A stretch of DNA of 64,000 nt from Sporomusa sp. KB1. GTDB taxonomy: Bacteria > Bacillota > Negativicutes > Sporomusales > Sporomusaceae. Position 1 is the first letter of the stretch. Each line of letters starts with the position of its first letter. Below are positions 45,190 to 55,015 of this stretch, one piece after another. The stretch covers positions 139,552 through 203,551 of the forward strand of contig NZ_VLKC01000002.1 of the NCBI RefSeq assembly GCF_007830295.1, given 5' to 3'. The translations under genes were made by a program, and so were the position numbers. The notes under the pieces were generated by a model that did no database searches, had not been told where the DNA came from, and saw only the letters and a program-made list of their open reading frames with translations.

Positions 45190-45760
45190 TTAGTCTAATT
45201 CTTCTGCCGTAAATTTTCCTTTACTTCTACCCGCAGGCGCCGAAGACGGCTGCTCCTGCCTACACGTTACCTCCGCCGCATGCGAAAAAGCCCAATATTC
45301 ATATGTCTTTCGCAGTGTCTCTGCACTTATTGCTTCAGAAATTCCAGTCGCCCTAGCGGCCTCACGAATCACTCTATGTGCCTGCTGACGGGGTATTGTC
45401 CCCGTCCCTTTACTCCCCCCAGCTTTACTGCTAAGAAAAAGGGGGCCGGACACTAATCCCGTGTTCTCAAGATATTTCTGGATTGTCTCTCTACAGTTCT
45501 CAGAAATTGGAAAGTCTTTAAATTTTCCAGTTTCTTTTCCCACAGCTTAATCCGATTGCACTCTTTCACGTCCTCAACCTGTAATGAAAGTAGATCACTT
45601 ATCCTAAGACCGCTATTAATGCCTAATATAAAAAGCAGCCAGTCCCGTAAATTGCGGCCTTTCAAATAGTTTTTCATGTTACTCAGTTGGTTGCGGTCGC
45701 GAATCGGTTCTACAAATTCCACAATCATCTCACCTTTTCGTGCGCACGTTGTGCGCTTCA
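45190..45760 (-). pseudogene. Tyrosine recombinase (integrase) relic
   Basis: The minus strand reads MIVEFVEPIRDRNQLSNMKN, LFILGINSGLRISDLLSLQV (first catalytic Arg) and, after a frameshift near 45540, KDFPISENCRETIQKY, RVIREAARATGI, SAETLRKTYEYWA. The His of HxLR is Glu here and the sequence after YWAFSHAAEV is unrelated, so the Tyr nucleophile is lost. Family members are about 180-190 residues. Confidence 0.75.
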
Positions 45761-45929
45761 TATATATTTGTGCGTTTTGTTTCTGGACAATCTGCGTAGT
45801 AATAAGACAGAGCAACAACTCTGCGTTATTCATCAAATCCGCAACTCCACAAAATATGTATCATACAAAGATATTAAGGCGGTGATTTTCGATGACAGGT
45901 TCCAGCAGACACGCATCAGCTAAGTACGG

Positions 45930-46045
45930 GGGCGCTGCCCCCAAACCCCCGAGGTTTATCGCTTTTGTTTTCCAAGGCGGCGTCAAGAAAGGCGACGCCC
46001 TCATGAGCATCGCCGCCTCGCCTAACCTCACACGCCGCTCGGGCC
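45930..46045. other. GC-rich island with unclear nature
   Basis: GGGGGCGCTGCCCCC and CAAACCCCCG mark a short GC-rich stretch inside AT-rich DNA. Both strands are open, but neither frame has a good ribosome site or a known family. May be a fragment of an inserted repeat. Confidence 0.3.
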
Positions 46046-46274
46046 GCACCTCTGCGTTGCCCTATCCTGTGTATGAGTAAAAGCATGAGTTAGCTTACCC
46101 AATAATCCTGATGATTATTCCATTTACACAGTTTGCGAAACACTCCTATAAAAACAACATTTCCAAAACCTATATTTATTACTTTGATACTCATAAAATT
46201 TCTTCTATATCCTTATTCTGAATCTATTCTTTTTTATAGCATACTATAGCAAACAATATAGATTACTCTCCATT

Positions 46275-47480
46275 TTAGGACTTGACAGCGATAATCGAGT
46301 TTTGCCGTCTACCATAAGACATATATAGAAACCAATAGACGATGAAAAACAATATTGAAGACATATACATTATTGAATAAGTGGTCATTGCAGCTATAGC
46401 CCCCAGTAAAATAGCTCCTATTCCAATGCCAAAATCAAAAAAATTCAATAAAGTACCCATTGCGTGCTCACGTCGAGCTGTCGGCACAACATTGATGCAC
46501 CAAGCTTGTAAGGCAGGAAATACAGCGCCCATACCTGTTCCATATAAAGCAGCGGCGATAATGAGGGAAGTCGTGGTCGAAGCCATGGCCAACAAAAAAG
46601 TGCCGGCACTACAAAGAATTGCAGAAGCTCCGATAAGAATTCCCGGTCCTCTTTGATCAAATATCTTTCCCGCGACAACGCGTACAAGCAATCCAGCTAA
46701 AGCATTAACAAAAAAGAAATAGGCGACATTGGGAATTGCAGCTTCTTTGGCATATAAGACAACAAAAGACACGATGCCAGCGAAAGACATGCCCAGTAAT
46801 AGGGCTAGGCCAGACTGCAGCAATACACGTTTTTCTATAAAATGTTCAATCAGCAAATTTCTTTTCTGTATTTCCTGCGGGGAGAGCTTTGCCTCACCAT
46901 CGGTCGCCAGTGGACAGGAAATTCCTAAAGTACACAAAACGGCAAATAACAAAATGATTGTACCAACTCCAAAGCCGCTGGCAACACCATGTTGATTTAT
47001 GAGCCAAACACCTAATAAAGGGCCAACCGAGATACCCATAGTTTCGCCTACCCCGAAATAACCAAGGCCTTCGCCTTGCCGACCTGACGGGATGGAGGCA
47101 GCGGCAAATGTTGCATATAACGTAGTTGCCACACCAAATCCCACGCCATGCAGCAGGCGAATAGCCAAAGTACTCAGGCTAGAGTTACTCCAATAATAGA
47201 AACCAGTGGCCAGCATGCAACTGGTAACCCCCAGAATGAGCAACACTTTTTTATTAAAACTACCTCCCAGTCTACCGATTAGCAAGCGGATAACTATTGC
47301 TGATAATGTAAACGACCCCATAATCAGACCAACTTGTGAATTGGTTCCTCCATTATTGGATATAAAAACCGGTAATATAGGCATTAACATTTCAAAAACC
47401 ATAAATAGCAGTAAATTTGATAAGGCTAACATAATAAAATCTTTATTCCATAAACTTTGTTCTGCCGCCATATCGTTCAT
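46275..47480 (-). CDS. Major facilitator superfamily efflux transporter
   Basis: About 401 residues, 12 predicted membrane helices. The loop 2-3 motif GRLGGSFNKKVLL and GEGLGYFGVGETMGISVGPLLG (motif C-like, drug:H+ antiporter type) are seen. AAGGATGATTAAC places the start at 47480. Upstream starts would overlap the TetR gene. It follows the TetR gene by 26 bp and is likely controlled by it. Substrate not known. Confidence 0.88.
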   Translation of the reverse strand: MNDMAAEQSLWNKDFIMLALSNLLLFMVFEMLMPILPVFISNNGGTNSQVGLIMGSFTLSAIVIRLLIGRLGGSFNKKVLLILGVTSCMLATGFYYWSNSSLSTLAIRLLHGVGFGVATTLYATFAAASIPSGRQGEGLGYFGVGETMGISVGPLLGVWLINQHGVASGFGVGTIILLFAVLCTLGISCPLATDGEAKLSPQEIQKRNLLIEHFIEKRVLLQSGLALLLGMSFAGIVSFVVLYAKEAAIPNVAYFFFVNALAGLLVRVVAGKIFDQRGPGILIGASAILCSAGTFLLAMASTTTSLIIAAALYGTGMGAVFPALQAWCINVVPTARREHAMGTLLNFFDFGIGIGAILLGAIAAMTTYSIMYMSSILFFIVYWFLYMSYGRRQNSIIAVKS

Positions 47481-47505
47481 GTTAATCATCCTTCTTTTTT
47501 TGTTA

Positions 47506-48072
47506 TTATTTTTTGATAAGCCCATTCCAGTAAATGTCCCAGAATATGCGTAATGAATTATCAAAGTCCTTTGGTGTTTCAAAAATCAGTTGCGTAAATA
47601 AACCATCCAATAACGTAATAAATGAAGTTGGTCCGTCATCCGGGTTAATGCGTAAATTTTCCTCTTCCAAAAATTTCGGTTGTAATATATTCTTTAAATT
47701 AGCTAAGAATAAATGGTAATTTTGCGAAAAGTAGTTCTGCAGCGAATCCGGCGGAATAAAAGTTAATAAGAACAGGAAACCGTTGTTGTCCTTGTCAAGA
47801 TAACGGCTTTTATAGTCAATTAATAAAAGGTATAATGTATCTTTTAATGACAAATCTATGTTTCTATTGAAAAACATCTGTAAAAAATCGATTTCCTCTT
47901 CAAGTACCGTTTTGTTAACTTGTAATAATAAGTCATCTTTGTTCTTAAAGTGGAAATAGAGCGACTGTTTTTTCATTCCAGCCTCTTCAGCAATATGAGA
48001 TAATTTTGTTCCTTCATAGCCGAATTGTAAAAAATGCTTAATCGCTATTTTTATTAAGTTATGTTCGGACAT
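47506..48072 (-). CDS. TetR/AcrR-family regulator
   Basis: 188 residues. The N-terminal HTH is seen as FLQFGYEGTKLSHIAEEAGM, then KKQSLYFHFKNKDDLLLQV. The ligand-binding C-terminal part is helical. GGAGG precedes the ATG. A perfect 38-bp palindrome lies 19 bp upstream of the start. It is probably a repressor of itself and the MFS exporter. Confidence 0.9.
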   Translation of the reverse strand: MSEHNLIKIAIKHFLQFGYEGTKLSHIAEEAGMKKQSLYFHFKNKDDLLLQVNKTVLEEEIDFLQMFFNRNIDLSLKDTLYLLLIDYKSRYLDKDNNGFLFLLTFIPPDSLQNYFSQNYHLFLANLKNILQPKFLEEENLRINPDDGPTSFITLLDGLFTQLIFETPKDFDNSLRIFWDIYWNGLIKK

Positions 48073-48090
48073 AGATCAATCCTCCAAAAT

Positions 48091-48128
48091 AGATTAGCCC
48101 ACCTGACCATGGTCAGGTGGGCTAATCT
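48091..48128. promoter_or_regulatory. Perfect 38-bp palindrome, probable TetR operator
   Basis: The half-site AGATTAGCCCACCTGACCA is followed at once by its exact complement. The centre TGACCATGGTCA is like many TetR-family operators. It lies between the TetR start and its promoter region. A terminator role for the gene upstream is less likely because there is no loop and no T-tract. Confidence 0.7.
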
Positions 48129-48218
48129 TAGCATAAATACAATAAGTTATCAACTGGAGAATTGGAAAAAATAAAAAGTAATTCGTATAGGGTTTCGCCC
48201 TAGATGATTGGTAGTCTA

Positions 48219-48689
48219 CTATCTAACCACTACTACCGGACAGGGAGCATGACACAAAACATAACTGCTCACGCTGCCCAAAAGCTGTTTTATACCCCCG
48301 CGGCCCTTGCTGCCCATGATGATTAAATCATAGTTATTTTCCCGACAAAAATTCACTATTACTTCGGTAGGCTCTCCATTTTTTATATGAAAATTTGCTA
48401 GTAAGTCGGTAAACTCCTCAATTTCTAAAATATTCTCCGGCTGCAGGGTATGCGACACCTGACTTTGAGCCTCATTCAAAATAGTCCGCTCCGCCGCTTT
48501 ACTATCATCCGAAATATAGCCGCCAATCCTCACCTGCTCAAACGCGGAAACTTCTGAGGTAAGATCAACTACACACAGTAATTCGATTTTGGCCTGACAA
48601 AGCTCTGCCAGATATATCGCACATTTCAACGCTCGCTGGGAATGCTCCGAACCATCAAACGGCACTAACATTGAACGAAATTTTTCCAT
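48219..48689 (-). CDS. Universal stress protein (UspA family)
   Basis: 156 residues. MLVPFDGSEHSQRALKCAIY at the N-terminus and the ATP-binding motif GSKGRGGIKQLLGSVSSYVL (GxxGxxx-GS) near the end. AAGGAGAGCG selects the start at 48689. A second Usp gene lies just upstream on the same strand; the two are about 40% alike by eye in their motifs. Confidence 0.93.
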   Translation of the reverse strand: MEKFRSMLVPFDGSEHSQRALKCAIYLAELCQAKIELLCVVDLTSEVSAFEQVRIGGYISDDSKAAERTILNEAQSQVSHTLQPENILEIEEFTDLLANFHIKNGEPTEVIVNFCRENNYDLIIMGSKGRGGIKQLLGSVSSYVLCHAPCPVVVVR

Positions 48690-48837
48690 AGCACGCTCTC
48701 CTTTGAAATTCAACCTCAGATAGAGCATATTATTGAATCTCTTCAACCTGGTCTTTTCTAGTCACATGCATTAATTTCAATACCGCAGATATTTACATCG
48801 ATTCCGAACTCCTTATCCTGATTAATCACTAGAAAAC

Positions 48838-49281
48838 CTATTTAACAACCAAAACAGGACAGTGGGAGTTACGAACGACATAGCTGCTGACACTCCCCAG
48901 GAGTAATCCTTCAATGGTTCCTAACCCTCGGCTGCCGATGACGATGATATCATAGCCATTTTGTTGCGCAGTTTCTGTAATAACGATGCGTGGTTCGCCA
49001 AGTTCATTGTGTGTTTGCACTCGAATGCCTTCTGGAACGTGTTTTAAAGCCTCTGCAATTATTTTCTTAGCAAAGTTTACTGGATCTGTAGAGGCATTGG
49101 CTGGAATTTTAGAACCCTTAACTTGGTCATATAAGGGAACTTGCTGCGACAAAGCCGATACATAAAGAATAGTGATTTCGGCAGCAAAGGAACGCGCGAT
49201 TGCAACCGCGTGTGATAAAGCCACAAGTGAATTTCGTGAACCGTCAATAGGCACTAAAATTTTCTTATACAGTACATCCAT
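48838..49281 (-). CDS. Universal stress protein (UspA family)
   Basis: 147 residues. ILVPIDGSRNSLVALSHAVA at the start and GSRGLGTIEGLLLGSVSSYV near the end give the ATP-binding fold. GGGGAG precedes the ATG at 49281. It lies 60 bp after the RND permease stop, so may be cotranscribed with the efflux operon. Confidence 0.93.
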   Translation of the reverse strand: MDVLYKKILVPIDGSRNSLVALSHAVAIARSFAAEITILYVSALSQQVPLYDQVKGSKIPANASTDPVNFAKKIIAEALKHVPEGIRVQTHNELGEPRIVITETAQQNGYDIIVIGSRGLGTIEGLLLGSVSSYVVRNSHCPVLVVK

Positions 49282-49342
49282 ACTTAACAACTCCCCTTCC
49301 AATATAAATACGATGACATATTCTCTGAATTTAATTGTACGA

Positions 49343-52300
49343 TCAAACCGAACTACTATTAGTAGCTTTTGAATAATCCTGCTCAGGAACACCCGGTTGC
49401 GCTTTATACCAGGCAGCATACATAACTGGCAATACCAGCAGGGTTAAAACGGTGGCACCCAACAGGCCAGCCGCAATCGCCACCGCCATCGGGCCCCAGA
49501 AAATGCTGGGTACTAAAGGAACCATTCCTAAGATTGCAGCCGCCGCTGTTAGCAGGATTGGGCGAAGCCGGATGACTGTGGCGTTAATAATGGCATCCCA
49601 CATGGACTCCCCTGTTTCCAGCTGTTGATCAATCTGATCCATCAAAATGACTGTATTCCGCATAATAATTCCAGCCAAAGCCAAAATCCCCAATTGGACA
49701 ACAAAACCCATCGGCTTGCCTGTTAATAACAGTCCAATCGTTACCCCAATGATACCAAGCGGAGCCGTCAGAAGCGTTAATATCATCTTCGGTATATTCT
49801 GCAGTTGGATCATGAGTAGAATCATAATCGCAATAATCATCATCGGTATGGGTTCAGCCATAAACTTGGACGCCTTAATGCTGGATTCCTTAGAACCATC
49901 GTATTCAATGCTGTAACCCAACGGTAAGGATGCACGCAAATCGGCAAGATTATTGTATATTTGTTCTGCCACATCGTCACCGGTTATGCCAGGATTGATT
50001 TCTGCCTGCACGATGATCATAGGTTTAAGATTATAGCGATAAATTAACCCATCTTCCGCATCAAAACTGATTTTCGCAATTTGGTCAAGAGGTACATATT
50101 TGCCATTACCAAGATGAATATTAAAGTCTTTCAGACGGGAAGGATCATTACGGTCATCGGCATCAAAGCGAAATACCATACTAATAGTTTTGTCGCCTTC
50201 CCTAAATTGAGAAATAGTTGCCCCTGATAACTGGGATTGAAGAGACATGGCCAGTGATTGAGAAGCAATACCTAACTTTCTGGCTTTATCCTGATCAATT
50301 TCTAAATGCAAAACTTTGCTTTTTTCATCCCAGTTTAAATTTGTATTTTTTACATTTGGATTAGCCGCCATGACTGTTTTAACTTGTTTTGCAATTTCTC
50401 TCACTTTATCATGATCGTAACCTCTTACCCGCAACATCACCGGATAGTCCGAGCTTGGTCCATTTCCAATAACCTTAAAATGAGCTTGCACATCAGGAAA
50501 CTCATCATTTATTAACTTGCTTAACTTGACCTGTAACTGGTTTCGGGCCGTAGCATCTTTGGCGACGATGACGAATTCAGAAAAGTTAGTTTTATTAAAA
50601 GTAGGCTCAAAACTTAAGACAAAACGGGGGGCTCCTTCCCCGACATGATATGTATAATAAGCAATCGCTGGATCACCCTCAAGTTTTTTTGCAACCTGAC
50701 AAGCGATTTCATCACTGTTTTTGACTGTAGCACCTTCCTGCAATTTTAATTGGATAATAAGTTCCGGCCGGGTTGAGGCCGGAAAAAATTCTTTTTTGAC
50801 CAATCCCAGTAAGCCAATTGATGCGATAAAGCAAGCCACAGTGGCTGTCAGCACTAACTTGCGATGCTGCAGACACCAAATTAAAACATCTTTAAATAAC
50901 AGATAAAATTTTGAATTATGTAGATTTGATTCTGCATCGTCAGTGGCTCTTGGTTTGATCTTTATAAATAGATAGCCTAATAAGGGGGTAGCTGTTCCAG
51001 CCACAATCCAGGAGGTAAGTAACGCAATCACTACTACCGAGAAGATGGTGGCACAATACTCCGATGCACTGCCAGGAGCAAAACCAACCGGAATGAAACC
51101 GGCACAGGTTACAAGTTCACCGGTTAAGCGTGGATAGGCGGTAGAAGTATAGGCAAAACAAGCCGCATTAAACCGGCTCCAGCCTTCTTCCAGTTTTACC
51201 ACCATAGTTTCAATAGTAATGATCGCATCATCAACCAATAGTCCTAATGCGATGATAAGGGCTCCCAGAGAAATTCTTTGCAGGTCAATACCCATCAGGT
51301 TCATGACGGTAAATACTACAGCAATAACCAAGGGAATGCACAACGCCACAATAATGCCAGAACGCATACCAAGACTGACAAAGCTGACAATCAGGACAAT
51401 CAGAATAGCTTCCGCCAGCGACTCGACAAACTCGTCAATTGATGTTTCTACTACTTTGGGTTGATTGACAGTTTGATGAATTTCCAGCCCGGCAGGCAGT
51501 TCCTGTTTGATCTGCTCAATGGTTTTCTCCAGATTTTCTCCGAGGGTAAGAATATTGCCGCCTGATTCCATCGCCAGCGAAATACCCAAAGCCGGTGCAC
51601 CATTATAATAAAATTTAGGGTCACTTGGCTCTGCGTAGGCACGGGTAACTTTGGCAATATCACCTAGCCGGAAGGTACGCCCATTAGCTTGAATAGGCGT
51701 ATTGCTGATGTTATCAAGGTTCTCAAACATCCCTGTGATTCGCAGATATAAATTGTCAGAAACCGTTTCAAGCATACCGGCGGCTGCCATGGTGTTTTGG
51801 GCCTCAAGCGTGGAGGTGATTAGGCTGGGGTCAATCCCCAATTGAGCCAGCTTACGATTCTCTATTTCAATATATATTTTCTCGGTTTGTACCCCAAGTA
51901 ACTGCACTTTTTTTACACTGGGAACGTCAAGCAAAATGCGGCGAATCTTTTCGGCTTTTTCCCGCATTTCTTCATACGAATAGCCGTCACCTGTTAAGGC
52001 ATATACGACACCGTAAACTTCGTCAAACCGGTCATTAAATTGAGGCGATGTAACTCCCGTTGGTAACGTACCGGCCATATCATTAACCATATTCCGAGCC
52101 TCTACCCATCTGCTGCGGACGTCTTTTTTAGGTACCGTATCTTTTAGATTAACATAGATAACACTGACTCCTGGAGTGGAATAGCTTTTCAGGTAATCAA
52201 GACCAGGTAAATCCTGAAGCTTTTTTTCGACTTTATCAGTAACCTGCTCCTCCATTTGCTGAGCGGTAGCTCCCGGCCAGGCAACTGTTACTACCATTTG

Positions 52301-52438
52301 TTTGATTGTAAAATCAGGGTCTTCCATCCGTCCTAATTTATTATAAGAAACAATACCGGCAATAAAGAAAAGTACGATAAAGAAATAAAGAAAATGTTTG
52401 TGCTCTAGGGCCCATTCTGTTAGATTAAAGTCTTTCAT
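49343..52438 (-). CDS. RND-family efflux permease (AcrB/MdtB type)
   Basis: 1031 residues. The N-terminal helix is LYFFIVLFFIAGIVSY and the R1 motif VAWPGATAQQMEEQVTDKVE is the usual RND start. TM4 has IALGLLVDDAIITIETMVV with the paired Asp residues of the proton relay. The second half repeats the pattern (VIRLRPILLTAAAAILGMVP). It forms the inner-membrane pump with the adjacent adaptor. No outer-membrane TolC gene is seen here. Overlaps the adaptor stop by 4 bp. Confidence 0.94.
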   Translation of the reverse strand: MKDFNLTEWALEHKHFLYFFIVLFFIAGIVSYNKLGRMEDPDFTIKQMVVTVAWPGATAQQMEEQVTDKVEKKLQDLPGLDYLKSYSTPGVSVIYVNLKDTVPKKDVRSRWVEARNMVNDMAGTLPTGVTSPQFNDRFDEVYGVVYALTGDGYSYEEMREKAEKIRRILLDVPSVKKVQLLGVQTEKIYIEIENRKLAQLGIDPSLITSTLEAQNTMAAAGMLETVSDNLYLRITGMFENLDNISNTPIQANGRTFRLGDIAKVTRAYAEPSDPKFYYNGAPALGISLAMESGGNILTLGENLEKTIEQIKQELPAGLEIHQTVNQPKVVETSIDEFVESLAEAILIVLIVSFVSLGMRSGIIVALCIPLVIAVVFTVMNLMGIDLQRISLGALIIALGLLVDDAIITIETMVVKLEEGWSRFNAACFAYTSTAYPRLTGELVTCAGFIPVGFAPGSASEYCATIFSVVVIALLTSWIVAGTATPLLGYLFIKIKPRATDDAESNLHNSKFYLLFKDVLIWCLQHRKLVLTATVACFIASIGLLGLVKKEFFPASTRPELIIQLKLQEGATVKNSDEIACQVAKKLEGDPAIAYYTYHVGEGAPRFVLSFEPTFNKTNFSEFVIVAKDATARNQLQVKLSKLINDEFPDVQAHFKVIGNGPSSDYPVMLRVRGYDHDKVREIAKQVKTVMAANPNVKNTNLNWDEKSKVLHLEIDQDKARKLGIASQSLAMSLQSQLSGATISQFREGDKTISMVFRFDADDRNDPSRLKDFNIHLGNGKYVPLDQIAKISFDAEDGLIYRYNLKPMIIVQAEINPGITGDDVAEQIYNNLADLRASLPLGYSIEYDGSKESSIKASKFMAEPIPMMIIAIMILLMIQLQNIPKMILTLLTAPLGIIGVTIGLLLTGKPMGFVVQLGILALAGIIMRNTVILMDQIDQQLETGESMWDAIINATVIRLRPILLTAAAAILGMVPLVPSIFWGPMAVAIAAGLLGATVLTLLVLPVMYAAWYKAQPGVPEQDYSKATNSSSV

Positions 52439-53562
52439 AATGAGTCACCGCCAATTTTCACCTTTTGCCCTTCTTTGAGTTTATGGACTCCTGAAATTAC
52501 AATCCGGTCACCTTGTTGGAGGCCACTGATTACTTGAATGGTCCCATTGCCAATATTGCCAGTTTGAATTGGCTGCAAGGTGAGTACGTTCTCCTTTACC
52601 ACCCATACTTCTGGTGTATTTCCGTCTTGATAAACAGCTGCCAGCGGAATAGTTACGGTCGGTTGTGTATTACCAGCTATAGTTGCGGCGGCAGTCATTC
52701 CCAGTTTTATTTCTGACGGAGGATTGAGTAAGCTAACGCGCACTTTGAAGGTACGAGTCGTTTGATCTGCCATGGGAGCAATTTCTCTAATACTGCCATT
52801 TACTGTTACGTTCGGCAGAGCCCAAAAAGTAACTTTAATTTGTCCGGCAGTACGCAATTCTTCTATGCGATTTTCTGGAACACTGATTTCCACCTCGCGT
52901 TCACCGTCTTGCACCACTGTAATGACAGTTTGTCCGGCACTAACAACCTGTCCCGCCTCAGCTGCTATACTGGAAACGACTCCCGGCTTATCAGCCAGCA
53001 AGAGACTATAATCTAATTGATTGGAACCCTGTGCGTACTGGGCAGAAGCCTGCCGAACGCCAGCAAGTGCCACTTCATAGGAACTGGCGTATTGGTCATA
53101 TTGCGCACGGCTGATAGCCCCGGATTCTAACAGTTGACGGTAACGGTTCAAGTTGCTTTCGGCAAGTTTAAGCTGTGATTCAGCAGCAGAAACTTGTGCT
53201 GAATTACTGTTTACCGTCTGTTGAAGATCCTTAGGATCAATTTGCATTAATAGTTCGCCAGTATTCACTGCGCTTCCAAGCTGAACATTTCGTTTTATAA
53301 TTTTTCCAGTAACCTGAAAAGCTAGTTGACTTTCATAGCGGCCACGTACTTCCCCTGAATATGTATAACCTGGTATGTCCCTGCTACCATTGCCAACTAC
53401 AGCGGTACGCACAATTGGAATTTCTTCAGCTACTGTTTGGGGACGGCTATGTTGTACCAACGTAATACCGATACCGATAATGCATATGCTTACTCCAGCT
53501 GCAAGTAAGCCGTAATACAGTTTTTTTTTAGATACGTTAGTTAAAAAATTGATTTTCACCAT
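52435..53562 (-). CDS. RND periplasmic adaptor (membrane fusion protein)
   Basis: About 375 residues. N-terminal anchor LYYGLLAAGVSICIIGIGIT, lipoyl half-motifs (GKIIKRNVQLGSAVNTGELL and GVVSSIAAEAGQVVSAGQTV) around a hairpin (SQLKLAESNLNRYRQL), then beta-barrel and membrane-proximal parts. GGAGTGAGATA places the start at 53562. Bridges the RND pump and an outer-membrane channel. Confidence 0.92.
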   Translation of the reverse strand: MVKINFLTNVSKKKLYYGLLAAGVSICIIGIGITLVQHSRPQTVAEEIPIVRTAVVGNGSRDIPGYTYSGEVRGRYESQLAFQVTGKIIKRNVQLGSAVNTGELLMQIDPKDLQQTVNSNSAQVSAAESQLKLAESNLNRYRQLLESGAISRAQYDQYASSYEVALAGVRQASAQYAQGSNQLDYSLLLADKPGVVSSIAAEAGQVVSAGQTVITVVQDGEREVEISVPENRIEELRTAGQIKVTFWALPNVTVNGSIREIAPMADQTTRTFKVRVSLLNPPSEIKLGMTAAATIAGNTQPTVTIPLAAVYQDGNTPEVWVVKENVLTLQPIQTGNIGNGTIQVISGLQQGDRIVISGVHKLKEGQKVKIGGDSL

Positions 53563-53573
53563 TATCTCACTCC

Positions 53574-53777
53574 TCATATTTTATGGATAACCTTAACAGA
53601 CGGGGGTTCATAAATATAAACATGCAGCATGTCACCTATACTATTAATCTCGATTTTTCCAATGCTTCGTCCCTCCCAATTCCACATTTGCCTCATTTCA
53701 GCAACTAATTGGCTAATTTTATCGTGCGATAATGGAGAGTCTACTGAAACGGGAATCCCCTGGATCATCGAATACAT
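53574..53777 (-). CDS. Small conserved-looking protein in the RND operon (67 aa)
   Basis: MYSMIQGIPVSVDSPLSHDK, then a helix (ISQLVAEMRQMWNWEG) and a beta-rich end (IGKIEINSIGDMLHVYIYE). No signal peptide. A very good AAGGAGG site supports translation, and its 3' end abuts the adaptor ribosome site. Family not recognised. Possibly an accessory or regulatory protein of the pump. Confidence 0.6.
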   Translation of the reverse strand: MYSMIQGIPVSVDSPLSHDKISQLVAEMRQMWNWEGRSIGKIEINSIGDMLHVYIYEPPSVKVIHKI

Positions 53778-53908
53778 TATATTGATTCCTCCTTGTTATC
53801 CTAGTTTAGGCTGCTACCAGACACCATTTCATCATTATTTGATTCGAGTCAATTAATAGGCAAAAAAAGGCGCTCACCAGACTATTGCTGGCTAGCGTTT
53901 ATTATATT

Positions 53909-54529
53909 TTATTCGATAATGATAGCTATTGTTCCCTGTTTCGCTCCCAATACATGTTCAATAAGCTCTTCTGCTAGTTTAAACTGATATATGAGCAATT
54001 CTTTTGAGGATTTTTCATAAAGCGCATTAATCAAAGACTCCATTATGGCTTGAATGATATTTACTGCAGCTTGTGGATGCACTGTTTGAAAATATTTTTT
54101 TTGATTCCCTTCTTCAATAGTTTCCAGGAATAAAAGATTTGTTACTTGTTTGCCTTGGCGTGCTAACTTATCGAGAAAATGAATCGTACGATCATTATAA
54201 AGAAACTCAAACAATAATTTTTTATCTCGACAAATACTCTTTAAGAGGATCTGGATTATGAGCTGAATTTTACATGGTGGAGTAATATTATCAGTCCGAA
54301 GCTTCGTTTTAACTTCTGCTACAAAAATCAAAAGATAACGTTCAAGCAACGCCTCTAATATCTCTTCTTTTGATTTAAAATAGTAATAGATTGTTCCGTG
54401 TGCTACACCCATGCTTGTTACGATATCACTGATACTAGTTTCCTGGTAACCTTTTGAATAAAACAAAGGTTCGGCAGCATTTAAAATCTCAGTAATTCGT
54501 AATTGGGGATCTTGTGGTGGTCGGGCCAT
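53909..54529 (-). CDS. TetR/AcrR-family regulator of the RND operon
   Basis: About 206 residues. HTH region FYSKGYQETSISDIVTSMGV, then AHGTIYYYFKSKEEILEALL. The C-terminal region is helical. GAGGTGATAGC selects the ATG at 54529. First gene of the minus-strand RND operon and presumably its repressor. Confidence 0.9.
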   Translation of the reverse strand: MARPPQDPQLRITEILNAAEPLFYSKGYQETSISDIVTSMGVAHGTIYYYFKSKEEILEALLERYLLIFVAEVKTKLRTDNITPPCKIQLIIQILLKSICRDKKLLFEFLYNDRTIHFLDKLARQGKQVTNLLFLETIEEGNQKKYFQTVHPQAAVNIIQAIMESLINALYEKSSKELLIYQFKLAEELIEHVLGAKQGTIAIIIE

Positions 54530-54628
54530 TGCTATCACCTCGTTATTTGACTTAAATCAAATTATAGAATAATTTGGCAGTGATAGTCAAGATTTATTTA
54601 AAATTTGACCTTTCATATACTATCTTAC

Positions 54629-54686
54629 GATAACTCGGCTCCCATCAAGCACCAATCCTCTGGCGCTTGATGGGAGCCGAGTTATC
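54629..54686. other. Perfect 22-bp inverted repeat with 14-nt loop
   Basis: The arms 54629-54650 (starting GATAACTCGGCTCCC) and 54665-54686 are exact complements. It sits between tatA and the RND regulator. There is no T-tract on either strand, so terminator function is uncertain. It could be an operator or a mRNA 3' end structure for the molybdoenzyme operon. Confidence 0.7.
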
Positions 54687-54731
54687 CTAGTAAACCATAA
54701 ATTCTAAGTATCGGTTATCTATGCCTTCTCA

Positions 54732-54932
54732 CTATTTTGTTTCACCCGGTTTGTTTTCTGTTGACTTACCCTCAATATTTATAACATTAGGCGGCTCACC
54801 CGATACGGCCTGTCTTAGCTCACTAAGCCCTTTGCCTAGTGCTTTACCCGCCTCAGGCAGCTTCCCCGGTCCGAATACAATAAGAGCAATAACTAGTATT
54901 ACACCTAATTCTGGCATACTGAAATTAAGCAT
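54732..54932 (-). CDS. tatA: Twin-arginine translocase subunit TatA
   Basis: 66 residues. The N-terminal helix ([20 protein letters not shown]) and the following amphipathic helix ([20 protein letters not shown]) are classical TatA/E features, with the FGPGKLPE hinge. AAGGGGA gives the start at 54932. It ends the molybdoenzyme operon, whose catalytic and NapG-like subunits carry Tat signals, so is probably dedicated to or co-induced for their export. TatC is not in the window. Confidence 0.9.
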   Translation of the reverse strand: MLNFSMPELGVILVIALIVFGPGKLPEAGKALGKGLSELRQAVSGEPPNVINIEGKSTENKPGETK

Positions 54933-55015
54933 ATTTCCGTTCCCCTTTCTTATAGAAATTCCCGTATGAACCAATGAAAATATAGTCCGGTATGTTAACT
55001 GACACTCTTTTTATC

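Noticed and set aside
45892..46080. Open frames on both strands in the GC-rich island
   Set aside because: Neither frame has a ribosome site or known similarity. The open frames follow from base composition.
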